NCBI GenBank assembly: GCA_016219225.1
Contig: JACRBX010000028.1
Span: 1-39,011, forward strand
Length of the DNA: 39,011 bases
Direction: 5' to 3'
Origin: Deltaproteobacteria bacterium
GTDB lineage: Bacteria; Desulfobacterota; RBG-13-43-22
Made by a program: the position numbers and the translations under genes. The notes under the pieces were generated by a model that was given only the letters and a program-made list of their open reading frames with translations, made no database searches and had not been told where the DNA came from. Of this stretch, positions 15,611 through 24,128 are shown piece by piece (position 1 is the first letter of the stretch; each line of letters starts with the position of its first letter).

Positions 15611-15862
15611 ATGCCAAGTTCAAGTTCAACTATTCGAATAAGTAAAGAATCCAGTAATATTTTAAGGGAGATTGCCACCCAAGAAAAAAAATCGCTCCAG
15701 ACCATCCTGGATGCCGCGATTGAGGATTACCGCCGTCATCGTTTTCTCCAAGAAGCTAATAAGGCCTATTCGGTATTAAAAGAAAACCCGAAAACCTGGG
15801 AAGCGGAACTGGGGGAGCGGAAACGATGGGATCCTACCTTGTCTGATGGTCAGAGGGAGTGA
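15611..15862 (+). CDS. mazE: MazE-like ribbon-helix-helix antitoxin
   Basis: An 83-residue protein. The N-terminal 45 residues (STIRISKESSNILREIATQEKKSLQTILDAAIEDYRRHRFL) look like a ribbon-helix-helix DNA-binding fold. The C-terminus (WEAELGERKRWDPTLSDGQRE) is charged and probably disordered until it wraps the toxin. Antitoxins of this layout neutralise MazF and repress their own operon. AAGGAGAG lies just before the ATG. A consensus promoter with an overlapping palindrome is immediately upstream. The toxin gene starts 5 bases after its stop, so the two are translationally linked. Confidence 0.88.
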   Translation: MPSSSSTIRISKESSNILREIATQEKKSLQTILDAAIEDYRRHRFLQEANKAYSVLKENPKTWEAELGERKRWDPTLSDGQRE

Positions 15863-15866
15863 AGAA

Positions 15867-16208
15867 ATGGCGGAACCGCGGCGTGGGGAAGTCTGGTTGG
15901 TTGATTTGAATCCTACCCGGGGACGCGAGCCTTTCGGAAGAAGGCCCGCCCTGATTGTCTCGGTAGATCTTTTTAACCAAGGCCCGGCCGAGCTTATCGT
16001 AGTTATACCCGTTACCTCAAAGGAAAAAGGGATACCCTTCCATGTTCCCATTGAAATTTCCGAAGGAGGACTTCTTAAACGAAGTTTTATCAAGTGTGAA
16101 GATATTCGTTCCATTTCTAAAGACAGGCTTTCCAAACGTCTCGGCCCGGTATCCCAAGAAACCATGTCTGCCGTGGAAGATCGCCTGCGTATTCTACTGA
16201 ATTTGTAG
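15867..16208 (+). CDS. mazF: MazF/PemK-family endoribonuclease toxin
   Basis: A 113-residue protein beginning EPRRGEVWLVDLNPTRGREPFGRRPALIVSVD, the beta-strand and Arg-containing loop typical of MazF/PemK/ChpB toxins. VIPVTSKEKGIPFHVPI and SFIKCEDIRSISKDRL follow, matching later conserved strands. MazF cuts single-stranded mRNA at short sequence motifs and arrests growth when not bound by MazE. The ATG at 15867 is preferred over the in-frame ATG at 15846, which overlaps the antitoxin, because GGGAG precedes it at good spacing and it matches the family start. It looks intact, so the module is probably active. Confidence 0.93.
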   Translation: MAEPRRGEVWLVDLNPTRGREPFGRRPALIVSVDLFNQGPAELIVVIPVTSKEKGIPFHVPIEISEGGLLKRSFIKCEDIRSISKDRLSKRLGPVSQETMSAVEDRLRILLNL

Positions 16209-16233
16209 TTTTTATAAATAATGGTGTTATTTT

Positions 16234-17058
16234 ATGGAAAGTGAATTAATCCCCCTTGTAGCCCAACCCCTCGAAAGAGTGCCGGCCCGGTGGTTTGTTT
16301 TTTATAAGCGGAAAATGCTCCTTTCCGCCGAAGGCGACCGGCTGATGATTCCTCTTTCTTACAGCCTCGATGATCTTGGACTTCATCCCCAGGGAGCGAT
16401 CTATCTCGGAACCCTGGAAGGAAAGCCTTGTTATGGCGCTGTGCTGTCTGATCCGGCGGAGATCCCGGAGGGGATGAGTTTTTTTGACCTGTGGCCGCTT
16501 CACGAGTGGTTAGGCCAGGATATGATTTACATGGCCTTCCGGGCCATCCACCTTCTCGACTGGTCCCGAAAAAACCGATTCTGCCCCCAATGTGGGGGGG
16601 AGATGGGGGAAAAGGACGGTATCCGGGCTAAAGAATGTCCAAGTTGCCAAACCTTGTATTTCCCGCGTATCTCACCGGCGGTGATTGTCCTGGTTGAACG
16701 GGGGGATCGGTGTCTATTAGCCTGTTCCCCCCGGTTTAAAGACGAATTTTACAGTACCCTGGCCGGTTTTGCCGAACCGGGAGAAACACTGGAGGAGACG
16801 GTTGCCCGGGAGGTCAGGGAAGAAACCGGAATTGAAGTCAAAGATATCCGTTATTTCGGGAGTCAGCCCTGGCCTTTTCCGGATTCCCTGATGATCGGCT
16901 TCACGGCCCAATATGCCGGCGGGGAGATCCGGGCGGACGGCATAGAGATCCTGGATGCTAAGTGGTTTGCTTTTGACCGACTCCCCAAGATTCCCGGCAA
17001 GATCAGTATTGCCAGAAATCTCATCGATTGGTTTGTGGCCAAGCATCAAAATAAATAA
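16234..17058 (+). CDS. nudC: NudC-type NADH pyrophosphatase / RNA deNADding Nudix hydrolase
   Basis: A 274-residue enzyme. A zinc ribbon uses Cys117, Cys120, Cys135 and Cys138. The Nudix box GFAEPGETLEETVAREVREETGI lies at 178-200, and the NudC-specific SQPWPFPDSLM follows at 210-220. The protein cleaves NAD(H) into NMN(H) and AMP and removes NAD caps from RNA 5' ends. The N-terminal 110 residues form the usual less conserved NudC domain. It starts 25 bases after mazF on the same strand and may be read from the same promoter, but a functional link to the toxin is not shown. A weak ribosome site precedes the ATG. Confidence 0.95.
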   Translation: MESELIPLVAQPLERVPARWFVFYKRKMLLSAEGDRLMIPLSYSLDDLGLHPQGAIYLGTLEGKPCYGAVLSDPAEIPEGMSFFDLWPLHEWLGQDMIYMAFRAIHLLDWSRKNRFCPQCGGEMGEKDGIRAKECPSCQTLYFPRISPAVIVLVERGDRCLLACSPRFKDEFYSTLAGFAEPGETLEETVAREVREETGIEVKDIRYFGSQPWPFPDSLMIGFTAQYAGGEIRADGIEILDAKWFAFDRLPKIPGKISIARNLIDWFVAKHQNK

Positions 17059-17061
17059 AGG

Positions 17062-17385
17062 TTATCTCCAGTAGCCCGGTCTCCAGCCCCATCCCCGGGG
17101 ACCGTGGTGATGCCAGCGTCCGGGATGCCATTCCGCTCCCGGATGGGGTCTCCGGTCCCAATACCCGCGCCTCCAGTTCCAATTGCCGCCGTGATAGCCC
17201 CAATAGCCTCCAATCCAGACCGAATCGGGATAAGGGATGACCGGCCGCACATCCACCAGGGGTTCCGGTGGTGGGCCGGGGACGTAGACCCCGTCCGGTG
17301 GCGGTCCTGGGACATAGGCCACGCAACCGATTAACAAGGAAAATACCAACAAAACCCCTGAAAGAGCAATGCTAAGAGCTTTCAT
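17062..17385 (-). CDS. Small Trp/Gly/Pro-rich lipoprotein, function unknown
   Basis: A 107-residue protein with a lipoprotein signal ending LLIGC (Cys21). After it comes a duplicated YVPGPPPxGVYVPGPPPEP segment, then a Trp/Tyr/Gly/His/Arg-rich tail (WIGGYWGYHGGNWNWRRGYW..., ending RGWGWRPGYWR) of the kind found in YXWGXW-type envelope proteins. GGAGGG lies upstream of the ATG at 17385. Such proteins are common in proteobacterial envelopes but have no known role. It is convergent with nudC with only a few bases between the two. Confidence 0.82.
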   Translation of the reverse strand: MKALSIALSGVLLVFSLLIGCVAYVPGPPPDGVYVPGPPPEPLVDVRPVIPYPDSVWIGGYWGYHGGNWNWRRGYWDRRPHPGAEWHPGRWHHHGPRGWGWRPGYWR

Positions 17386-17496
17386 ATTTTTCCCTCCTTT
17401 TTTATTATTGACCGATGGCTGGGGTTGATGGTTAAATAGGTATGACAAAAAAATTTCCGAGCCGGGAAGTTAAATAAATTATAACAGGAGAAATTT

Positions 17497-17913
17497 ATGA
17501 ATAAAACAGAAATACTTGAATTTTTGAATGTCAACCCCATTTGCTATTTAGCCACTTCTGAAAACAACCGGCCTCATGTCCGGGCCATGGGCATGATCCG
17601 GGCCGATGAACAGGGTATTATTTTCCAGACGGTGGACGGGAAGGATTTGCCGAAACAGTTGCTGCAGAATCCCAATATAGAAGTCTGCTTTCATAACCGC
17701 GAAAAAAACATTCAAATCCGGGTATTCGGGAAGGCCGGTTTGGTGGATGACCTGGAATTAAAAAAAGAAATTGCCGAAAAACGACCTTTTCTCAAGCCCT
17801 GGATTGAAAAAAATGGGTTCGATGCTATCCCTGTATTTCGAATTGTTGATTGTACGGCTTTGATTTGGACCATGGCCACCAATCTGGAGCCAAAGGAATA
17901 TATCCGGCTATAA
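17497..17913 (+). CDS. Pyridoxamine-5'-phosphate-oxidase-fold flavin-binding protein
   Basis: A 138-residue single-domain protein: FLNVNPICYLATSENNRPHVRAMGMIRADEQGIIFQTVDGKDLPKQLLQNPNIEVCFHN is the typical split-barrel N-terminus, and the C-terminal segment FRIVDCTALIWTMATNLEPKEYIRL resembles the general-stress-protein-26 branch. Members bind FMN, F420 or heme; which one applies here cannot be read from the sequence. AGGAGAA precedes the ATG. It is monocistronic, followed by a strong terminator. Confidence 0.88.
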   Translation: MNKTEILEFLNVNPICYLATSENNRPHVRAMGMIRADEQGIIFQTVDGKDLPKQLLQNPNIEVCFHNREKNIQIRVFGKAGLVDDLELKKEIAEKRPFLKPWIEKNGFDAIPVFRIVDCTALIWTMATNLEPKEYIRL

Positions 17914-17960
17914 AAACCCCGAGGTGTGGCCTCGTTGGCCGAAGCCAAGGGGGATGGTTG

Positions 17961-17998
17961 GTAAAGGGCGGGCCTTATGCCGCCCTTTACGCTTTTTC
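17961..17998. terminator. Intrinsic terminator
   Basis: Perfect 11-bp stem GTAAAGGGCGG/CCGCCCTTTAC with an 8-nt loop, followed by GCTTTTT on the + strand. It ends the PNPOx-fold gene and separates it from the convergent multicopper oxidase gene. Confidence 0.9.
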
Positions 17999-18008
17999 TG
18001 TTCAGGCG

Positions 18009-19541
18009 TTACATCATACCCATAATATGCCACATGCCCATCATCCCTATATCCTCATGTTCGAGGATATGACAGTGAAACATCGTCATACCGTCATAAT
18101 CCATAACAGGGACAAGTATCGTTGCACTACCCCATTTGGGTACCAGCACCGTATCCTTCCAAGCAGGAAGGGTCGAATAGGGGGGGTATGACGAATCGAC
18201 TCCGCTTACGGAAAGGACCTGGGCGGCATTAACATGCTGATGGAAAGGGTGATCCATGCCGCTATTGTTGACAATAGTCCAGACTTCGTACGATCCAAGA
18301 TTCGACATGATGGTGTAGGGATCAACGTCAAAGTCCTGGCCGTTGATATATCCTCTTCCCTGGCCCATGCTAAGGGAAAGGGTCCTTTGGGCCATAACCA
18401 TCACGGAATTCGGATCGATCCGGACAGCGGCCGGATCGATGGAAGAAGGAATGGCGTTGCTCACCCGCGCTCCCTGAACGGAAAGGGTCAGGAGGGTGAT
18501 TTGAGGCGAGGTCATCATGCCCATCCGCGAATAGGACAGGGAAAGAAATTTATAATTTCCATTGGTCGTGCTGGCTTTAATCAGCAGGTCCACTCTCTCA
18601 CCGGGAGAGAGGAGGATCTGGGAACGGGGGTAAGCCTTATCGAGCAGCCCGCCGTCTGTGCCGATAAGATACATGGTGTGGTTGGCGAGGCTGAGTTTGT
18701 AAAACCTGGCGTTACTGGCATTGACAATGCGCCATCTCTGCACCTGTCCGGGCCTGGCCGGCAGGACCGGGTTAACCTGTCCGTTCACCAGGATGGTGTT
18801 TCCTTCCTTGCCGTGCATATAATCACTCATCATCGAATGGGGTGCCGGGTCAGGGCCGCTTAAAGAAATGTCCTTCAGAACCATGACGTGGGTCTCGTAA
18901 CTGCCGAGAGCAGGGATTTCGTCCGCCACGATCATGGCCCCGGCCAGGCCGGCCCAGAATTGTTCGGCCACGAGACCGTGGCGATGGGGATGATAGAAAT
19001 TAAAAGCACCGCTGTCGAGCAGGGAGAGATCATATTCATACGGGTAGGTCTGGCCGGGCATCAGGTTTAAATGGGCTGCATCCGCAGGTTCTTTGGGTGA
19101 AACATGCCATCCATGGGTGTGGAGGTTCGTCATATTTTTCTGATAATTGAGTAGATTGGTTTCGGATGAATAGGGCAGGGAGTTGACAAAATTTATCCTG
19201 AGAACATCGCCTTTTTTAACGTTTATAGTCGGGCCGGGAAAATAACCATTATAGGTCATCAGGTTTGCCGTTGTTCCATTGATATTTACCGGGGAGATCA
19301 TGGACTCCAGGTTCACCTCTACCAGATTCCCGTTCCTGATCGACTGCATGGGGACAGGGTCCCGGAAGGCCGCCCCCGGAGAGGGATCTATCGTCCCGCC
19401 GCCGCCCATGCCTCCACCACCCATGCCGCCGCCGCCCCCTCCTTGCCTGCCCGCCGCCGGAGCAGCCCTCAATCCCAAATAGCCGCCGGCCACCGCGGCC
19501 AAAGATTTTTTAAAGAAGGTTCTTCTGGTCAACTTCATCAT
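18009..19541 (-). CDS. Tat-exported multicopper oxidase (laccase-like), Met-rich
   Basis: A 510-residue periplasmic copper oxidase. The Tat signal is LTRRTFFKKS followed by AAVAGGYLGL. All four copper-ligand motifs are present: HTHGWH (141-146), HPHRHG (184-189), HPFHQH (431-436) and HCHILEHEDIGM (489-500), supplying the type 1 site (Cys490, axial Met500) and the trinuclear cluster. A Gly/Met-rich linker (residues 34-49) follows the signal, and the C-terminus ends GMMGMWHIMGMM. Such Met-rich regions in CueO-like enzymes bind Cu(I), so cuprous or metal oxidation is more likely than phenol oxidation. It is directly downstream of a second multicopper oxidase and likely co-transcribed. AAAGGAGA precedes the ATG. 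Confidence 0.93.
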   Translation of the reverse strand: MMKLTRRTFFKKSLAAVAGGYLGLRAAPAAGRQGGGGGGMGGGGMGGGGTIDPSPGAAFRDPVPMQSIRNGNLVEVNLESMISPVNINGTTANLMTYNGYFPGPTINVKKGDVLRINFVNSLPYSSETNLLNYQKNMTNLHTHGWHVSPKEPADAAHLNLMPGQTYPYEYDLSLLDSGAFNFYHPHRHGLVAEQFWAGLAGAMIVADEIPALGSYETHVMVLKDISLSGPDPAPHSMMSDYMHGKEGNTILVNGQVNPVLPARPGQVQRWRIVNASNARFYKLSLANHTMYLIGTDGGLLDKAYPRSQILLSPGERVDLLIKASTTNGNYKFLSLSYSRMGMMTSPQITLLTLSVQGARVSNAIPSSIDPAAVRIDPNSVMVMAQRTLSLSMGQGRGYINGQDFDVDPYTIMSNLGSYEVWTIVNNSGMDHPFHQHVNAAQVLSVSGVDSSYPPYSTLPAWKDTVLVPKWGSATILVPVMDYDGMTMFHCHILEHEDIGMMGMWHIMGMM

Positions 19542-19619
19542 GAATCGTCTCCTTTCGCAGATTCTCTGAAAATTTATGATTGAGGGGCCGCCTGGCAGCG
19601 GCCCTCAATTTTTATTTGG

Positions 19620-21938
19620 TTAAGGGTTGCAGGGGGTCACACCGTCGTCGACACAGTAGGCCCTCATCATTTCGTTGTCTTCATGTTCAACGATATGGCA
19701 GTGCCAGACGAAGAGCCCCGGGATATCGAATTTGGCCTTGATTCGTGTGATTTCACCGGGGTAGGCGATTACGGAATCCTTGAAGCCGGCTTCCCAGGGC
19801 GTCACGCCGTTCGGGCTCGGAGTCCCGCCCAACAGGGTACGGCTGATGACTTGAAATCTAACCAGGTGCAGATGGATGGGGTGTGCATCCACCGTGAAGT
19901 TGTGGATCTCCCATTCTTCAATATCGTTCAGAACAGGCTTCTCGGTTATGGCATCTGCCCACATCATGGGCATACCGGTCGGTAGTCCCGATAACGGATC
20001 GACGGGGCCTACGAGACCCAGTTTGGCGGCCTTAGGTGCGGCCGGCACGCCGAGACCCCCGCAGAGAGGCGGAAGGACATCGGGGATAACCGCATTAAAG
20101 GCATCCACACAGACCGAAGAAGATTCTTCTTCGTTAAGGGAAACCTTCCGGATGACATTGGCAACACCGAGAGGTGCGCTGGTTGCCTCAGAATTCATGA
20201 CCAGGTTCAATGGGGAGGTCGAAGATACGTCAGCGGGCTGCAAAAGCGCGGAATTTACCACGAATTCCATTACCTGACCGGTGGTGGCCGGATCAGCCGG
20301 CACATCGGGAAATCCGCCAAAAGGGGCATCAGGCGCTGTATTGATCATCCGGATTCTGGTGCCGTCCGGCAGGCCGCTGAAATCCACCAGGACATCGGCC
20401 CGCTCAGCCAGCCCCATGAGCAGGGCCTGCTGTTTGGATGCGGCTTTCTTTGGTTTTGGCATCGTTCCGTCTCCGGGCAGGGGGGTTGCATACCCCGTCA
20501 GGACCTGAACCACCTGTGGCAGGAATCCCTGCTCGGCCCCAATCTGGTAAATAGCCAATTCTTTATCATATTTATTGCTTTTTTTCGGGTGCGGGCGCAC
20601 CACGAAGAGCGACAGATTCAGAAACCGCGAGTTACAGCCGTTCAGAAGACGAAAACGGTACAGGGCCGGAGCTACCTCCAGAACCGGCCAGGTGCTGCCG
20701 TTTACCACCATGGTATTAAAGAAGGCCTCTGGATTCCATATCGGTGAAATATCGCTGAAAACATTGGTGAAGTTGGGAACCAAATCAGGAATGTAAGGCC
20801 CGGCGAATCCATCGAAAAAGGCCCGGCTGCCCGGATAAAAAAGGGAGCCATCGGAGTTGAAGGAGCGGTCCTGAATGGCTATGGGGATCTCCCGTACGGC
20901 ATTCCTGACGGGATCACCCGGAACATTGAGCTGAAGGACCGTCTGGCCCGCTGTCGGCGCAGGTCCCGGAAGGACGGCCGGGAGCCCCGTGGTCCCGTCT
21001 ATGGCCCCATCATAAACCCCACCCCGCACCAACCAGAATCCCGCCGGACCGGCATAGACATTCGAGCGGGTCATACCGAGGGAGTGGTCGTGGTACCAGA
21101 TGGTAGTGGCGGGCTGATCGTTGCGGTACAGAAACTGGGCGGCGCCGTCTTCAAGAGGTGCACCCGGAGCCTGATCAAAGTTTGAACCCCGGGTGGCATA
21201 GCCGGCAGGGATGTCAAAAGCCGCCGGCAGATACCAGGCCTCTGGATATCCATCGCTATGGGGAGCGACATGGGCCCCGTGGACATGAACTATAATCGGC
21301 ACCGGTCCGGTATAGGGAGCCGGATTATCCGTAAAACAGTCGGTCCGATCGGTGCCGTCGCTGCACCCGGTAGCCGGTGGGTTGGCCCAGTGGAGCGTCT
21401 GGTCAATCGGCAGCAAATGAGGCAGGAAGGTGCGGGACGGGGATCCCACAGGATAAGGAAAACCCGTTGCCGGATTGATGGCCACGAGTTCATTTAGCCA
21501 CTTGACATTGACCGGGCTATTCGACACCGTCTCCAGGGTGTATGCCGGGTAGTTAAATTGGGAGTTGGGAGCGGGTGCTACGCCGGCAGGAATTCCGAGG
21601 GCGCCGGCATCAGGCCGGGGGTCGGCTGCCGGTCCATAACTCCAGACCGGGGTAGCCGGAAAGGCGTCCGTGCGGCCGTTTAAAATATTCCATATCCCTC
21701 CCGGCAATATCTGCTGCTTGAACTCCCGGACGGCAATATCATAATTATCTTCCGTGCCGCTGTTTTTCATCACCGGTGGGATCACCAAGGGGATTACAAA
21801 TTTCGGAATGGTAGTCGGATCCAGGGTTCCTCCCGGCAAAGGGGCTGCCAGAGCGCCGGACAGGCTGCCTATCGAGGCTGCGATCAAAAGCAGGGCGGCT
21901 TTGAAAAAAAATCGTTTTCCTGAAAAGTTCATTTCCAT
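19620..21938 (-). CDS. CotA/bilirubin-oxidase-type multicopper oxidase
   Basis: A 772-residue protein with an N-terminal Sec-type signal (KRFFFKAALLLIAASIGSLSGALAAP). Copper motifs: HVHGAHV in the first domain, WYHDHSLGMTRSNVYAGPAGFW, HPIHLHLVRF and HCHIVEHEDNEMMRAY. The set and spacing match CotA, phenoxazinone synthase and bilirubin oxidase, which oxidise organic or metal substrates with reduction of oxygen to water. It is longer than CotA (513 residues); extra length is in the first 100 residues and the loop near residues 160-260. It is the first gene of a pair with the Met-rich oxidase, 78 bases apart. A Mn(II)-, Fe(II)- or Cu(I)-oxidising role is possible but cannot be settled from sequence. 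Confidence 0.93.
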   Translation of the reverse strand: MEMNFSGKRFFFKAALLLIAASIGSLSGALAAPLPGGTLDPTTIPKFVIPLVIPPVMKNSGTEDNYDIAVREFKQQILPGGIWNILNGRTDAFPATPVWSYGPAADPRPDAGALGIPAGVAPAPNSQFNYPAYTLETVSNSPVNVKWLNELVAINPATGFPYPVGSPSRTFLPHLLPIDQTLHWANPPATGCSDGTDRTDCFTDNPAPYTGPVPIIVHVHGAHVAPHSDGYPEAWYLPAAFDIPAGYATRGSNFDQAPGAPLEDGAAQFLYRNDQPATTIWYHDHSLGMTRSNVYAGPAGFWLVRGGVYDGAIDGTTGLPAVLPGPAPTAGQTVLQLNVPGDPVRNAVREIPIAIQDRSFNSDGSLFYPGSRAFFDGFAGPYIPDLVPNFTNVFSDISPIWNPEAFFNTMVVNGSTWPVLEVAPALYRFRLLNGCNSRFLNLSLFVVRPHPKKSNKYDKELAIYQIGAEQGFLPQVVQVLTGYATPLPGDGTMPKPKKAASKQQALLMGLAERADVLVDFSGLPDGTRIRMINTAPDAPFGGFPDVPADPATTGQVMEFVVNSALLQPADVSSTSPLNLVMNSEATSAPLGVANVIRKVSLNEEESSSVCVDAFNAVIPDVLPPLCGGLGVPAAPKAAKLGLVGPVDPLSGLPTGMPMMWADAITEKPVLNDIEEWEIHNFTVDAHPIHLHLVRFQVISRTLLGGTPSPNGVTPWEAGFKDSVIAYPGEITRIKAKFDIPGLFVWHCHIVEHEDNEMMRAYCVDDGVTPCNP

Positions 21939-22260
21939 TCTCCTTATTGGAGGTCCGTGTTTTTCATTTTTTTCGAAACCAGACTGTTTAAAACCATTTC
22001 ACCTCCTTTACTCCTTTTGCCCTTATTTAGTGTGTTTTTATCAATAAAAAAGGGGTCTATGTCCGTGTATTTTAATAATACAGCAGAAGAACTTCGAAAA
22101 GGAATAGCTTGAAGCCTGTATTTTATTGGCCGCAGGGCGGTATATGGGACCCTTGGTGTTTTAAAAAGATAGGGAGGAATAGGGGGTTAAGATAAGAGTT
22201 TTCTTTTATTCCGTTGAGCGGGAATTGAACGTGGTGAGATGTAAGGTATTAATTTAAAGG
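21939..22260. other. Leader and upstream region of the multicopper oxidase pair
   Basis: AT-rich non-coding DNA with the ribosome site of the large oxidase (AAGGAGAATGG) at its left edge and a palindrome at 22066-22082. The phrase CTGTATTTTA occurs here (about 22116) and also in the region upstream of the YtkA-like gene (about 37144). No ORF is supported. Confidence 0.55.
22066..22082. promoter_or_regulatory. Possible operator, 6-bp-arm palindrome
   Basis: TGTATT-TTAAT-AATACA is a perfect inverted repeat about 130 bp upstream of the multicopper oxidase start. The sequence suggests a dimeric regulator site, but no regulator gene lies nearby. Confidence 0.35.
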
Positions 22261-22274
22261 TATTGTTTTCCGCA

Positions 22275-22313
22275 AAGAAAAACCGACCAGGGGCCTTAGT
22301 GCCCCCTGGTCGG
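22275..22313 (-). terminator. Intrinsic terminator of the iron-sulfur protein gene
   Basis: Stem CCGACCAGGGG paired with CCCCTGGTCGG, followed on the minus strand by TTTTTCTTTGC. It lies about 20 bases after the stop at 22334. Confidence 0.88.
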
Positions 22314-22333
22314 CAGTGGGCGGTTAAATCCCA

Positions 22334-23335
22334 TCAGGCCGGGACAAATTCGGCCGGCCGGACCTCTTCCAGGGCCAGGGCTTCTTCGGGGCAGGTCACC
22401 AGGCAGACCCCGCAGCCCATGCATTTCTCAGCATTGACGACGGCGGTGTCTCCCTCCCCTTCCAGGCTGATGGCCTCGAAATGGCAGCGGTCCAGACAGG
22501 TACCGCAGGAGGAACAGCGTTCCATATCTACCTTGGCCCGAAAGCGGCTGGGCACCACGAATTTCCCGAGGCCGGTCCGCAGTGACGGCCAGTTCAGGCA
22601 ACAGTCGCTGCAGCAATTGCAGATCACATGGCCGGGGGCCCGTTTGTTGTCGCCCACATGGACCAGGCCTTCCTCCTCGCACATCTTCATCAATTGGAGA
22701 GCCTCCTCCTTTTCCAGTTTGCGCCCCGTTCCCCTTTCTATGGCATAGTCGGCGGCTTTATCGACCTGGACGCAGACCTCCACCGGTTTGCCGCATTCTC
22801 CGTCGATGAGGCGGCAGGAACAGGGGGTAACCGCCAGGACCCTGGCGTTAGATACGATGTTCCGGATATCATCAAAGGCCAGGATTTGGGTCTCGGGATT
22901 GATGGATATGTTTACCGGGATCACTCTGACGGCCGGGGCCGGCAAGACCTGTTCTACCATCCGGCTGTAGTCGTCGAATTCCGTTTTCATGAAGGCTTTC
23001 CACAATTCCAGCATCCCCTGGGGGGGATTCACGGTTACGGCCGTGGAATCGTGGAGTTGAAAGAGATTCCGAACCCGGTAGTATCGGATCACGTCCCCCT
23101 TCCTGGATTTAAAGAGCAGACCTTTCCGAAAGAGGGGGTCGATCATCTTTTCGACCTCTTCCTCTTTGAGACCGGTCTTTTGGGTGATTTCCTCAAGCGT
23201 GGCCGGCGGAGCGGCAGCCAAAAGGATTTTGGCCTCCTTTTCGTCGGCCATCTTTTCAAAAATCCCGGGAATATATTTCGATTCGCCGGCGCCTATGGAC
23301 TCAGCCAATTGTTGATACGCGGTTTTCTCTGCCAT
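22334..23335 (-). CDS. Cys-rich 4Fe-4S protein with N-terminal winged-helix-like region
   Basis: A 333-residue cytoplasmic protein. Residues about 30-95 (EAKILLAAAPPATLEEITQKTGLKEEEVEKMIDPLFRKGLLF...) look like a winged helix of the MarR/ArsR sort. The middle carries CSCRLIDGECGKPVEVC and CNCCSDCC, unusual Cys clusters that may bind an extra metal centre. The C-terminus is a 2[4Fe-4S] ferredoxin module: CSSCGTCLDRC and CMGCGVCLVTCPEEAL. Similar architectures recur in Desulfobacterota with unknown roles; electron transfer coupled to a helix-turn-helix scaffold is plausible. GGGAGGAAAACC precedes the ATG. It has its own terminator and stands between the oxidase pair and the IorAB genes. Confidence 0.85.
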   Translation of the reverse strand: MAEKTAYQQLAESIGAGESKYIPGIFEKMADEKEAKILLAAAPPATLEEITQKTGLKEEEVEKMIDPLFRKGLLFKSRKGDVIRYYRVRNLFQLHDSTAVTVNPPQGMLELWKAFMKTEFDDYSRMVEQVLPAPAVRVIPVNISINPETQILAFDDIRNIVSNARVLAVTPCSCRLIDGECGKPVEVCVQVDKAADYAIERGTGRKLEKEEALQLMKMCEEEGLVHVGDNKRAPGHVICNCCSDCCLNWPSLRTGLGKFVVPSRFRAKVDMERCSSCGTCLDRCHFEAISLEGEGDTAVVNAEKCMGCGVCLVTCPEEALALEEVRPAEFVPA

Positions 23336-23657
23336 TAGGTTTTCCTCCCTTTAGTTCGAAAATAGAATTCTGAGATCAGGGATCAGGGGACAGTTGAAGC
23401 GAAAGTTGCCAGTGTAAAAAGCTTGAACCCTGCACCTTGCCCCATCACCCATAGCCCATCGCCTCTAAAAAATTTTGACGATTTGTGGTGTCCCATTCAG
23501 AATATAGGCCATGAAAGGTTAGGGTGTCAATGAAAAATGACCTCAAAATACAATCCATTTTTACATAAAATACAGTATCTGCCTTATTAACTCCTTGGGC
23601 GTCCTTAGGTATCTTAAAAAAAGCCATCTGAAAATTTATCATCGGAAGGAGGGGTCT
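23336..23657. other. Non-coding stretch with composite-repeat remnants
   Basis: Contains TTAGTTCGAAAATA (23351-23364), GATCAGG-type heptads, a tract TGAACCC, TGCACCT, TGCCCCA, TCACCCA, TAGCCCA, TCGCCTC (about 23424-23465), and a worn family A hairpin at 23472-23510 (ATTTTGACGATTTGTGGTG). The leader of iorA with GGAAGGAGG follows. Confidence 0.7.
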
Positions 23658-24128
23658 ATGCTTTCCATTAAAGTGAATGGGAAGGATTATCAGGTCGTGG
23701 TGCCTTCGGACACCCCCCTTTTGTGGGTGATTCGGGACACCATTGGTCTGACCGGAACAAAGTTCGGATGCGGCATGTCCGTCTGCGGCGCCTGCACGGT
23801 CCTGATGAACGGGGAGGCCATCCGTTCCTGTGTCACCCCCGTTTCATTTGCTGTGGACAAGGAGGTCATTACCATTGAAGGGCTTTCTGCAGACGGCCGT
23901 CATCCGGTCCAGCAGGCCTGGATCATGGACGATGTGCCCCAATGCGGTTACTGCCATTCCGGACAGATTATGGCCGCTGTGGCCCTGCTGGCCAAAAATC
24001 CGAAGCCAAGCGACCTGGATATCAATGAAGCTATGTCCGGAAATCTTTGCCGCTGCGGGACCTATCAGCGTATCCGCCGGGCTATCCATCGGGCCGCGGG
24101 TATGATGGTCAAAGGAGGGAAAAAATGA
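23658..24128 (+). CDS. iorA: 2Fe-2S subunit of IorAB-type molybdenum hydroxylase
   Basis: A 156-residue protein with a plant-type [2Fe-2S] site (C38, C43, C46, C58 in [24 protein letters not shown]) and the second, molybdenum-proximal [2Fe-2S] site (C96, C99, C131, C133 in [11 protein letters not shown] and [15 protein letters not shown]). It has no signal peptide and probably folds in the cytoplasm and leaves bound to the Tat-signal-bearing large subunit. It transfers electrons from the molybdopterin centre. The ATG at 23658 follows GGAAGGAGG. The stop overlaps the start of the large subunit gene (ATGA), so expression is coupled. Annotated homologs include isoquinoline 1-oxidoreductase and aldehyde dehydrogenases. 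Confidence 0.93.
   Translation: MLSIKVNGKDYQVVVPSDTPLLWVIRDTIGLTGTKFGCGMSVCGACTVLMNGEAIRSCVTPVSFAVDKEVITIEGLSADGRHPVQQAWIMDDVPQCGYCHSGQIMAAVALLAKNPKPSDLDINEAMSGNLCRCGTYQRIRRAIHRAAGMMVKGGKK

Noticed and set aside
19683-20277. ORFs of 100-133 aa opposite the large multicopper oxidase
   Set aside because: They are antisense shadows of a gene whose copper motifs are intact.
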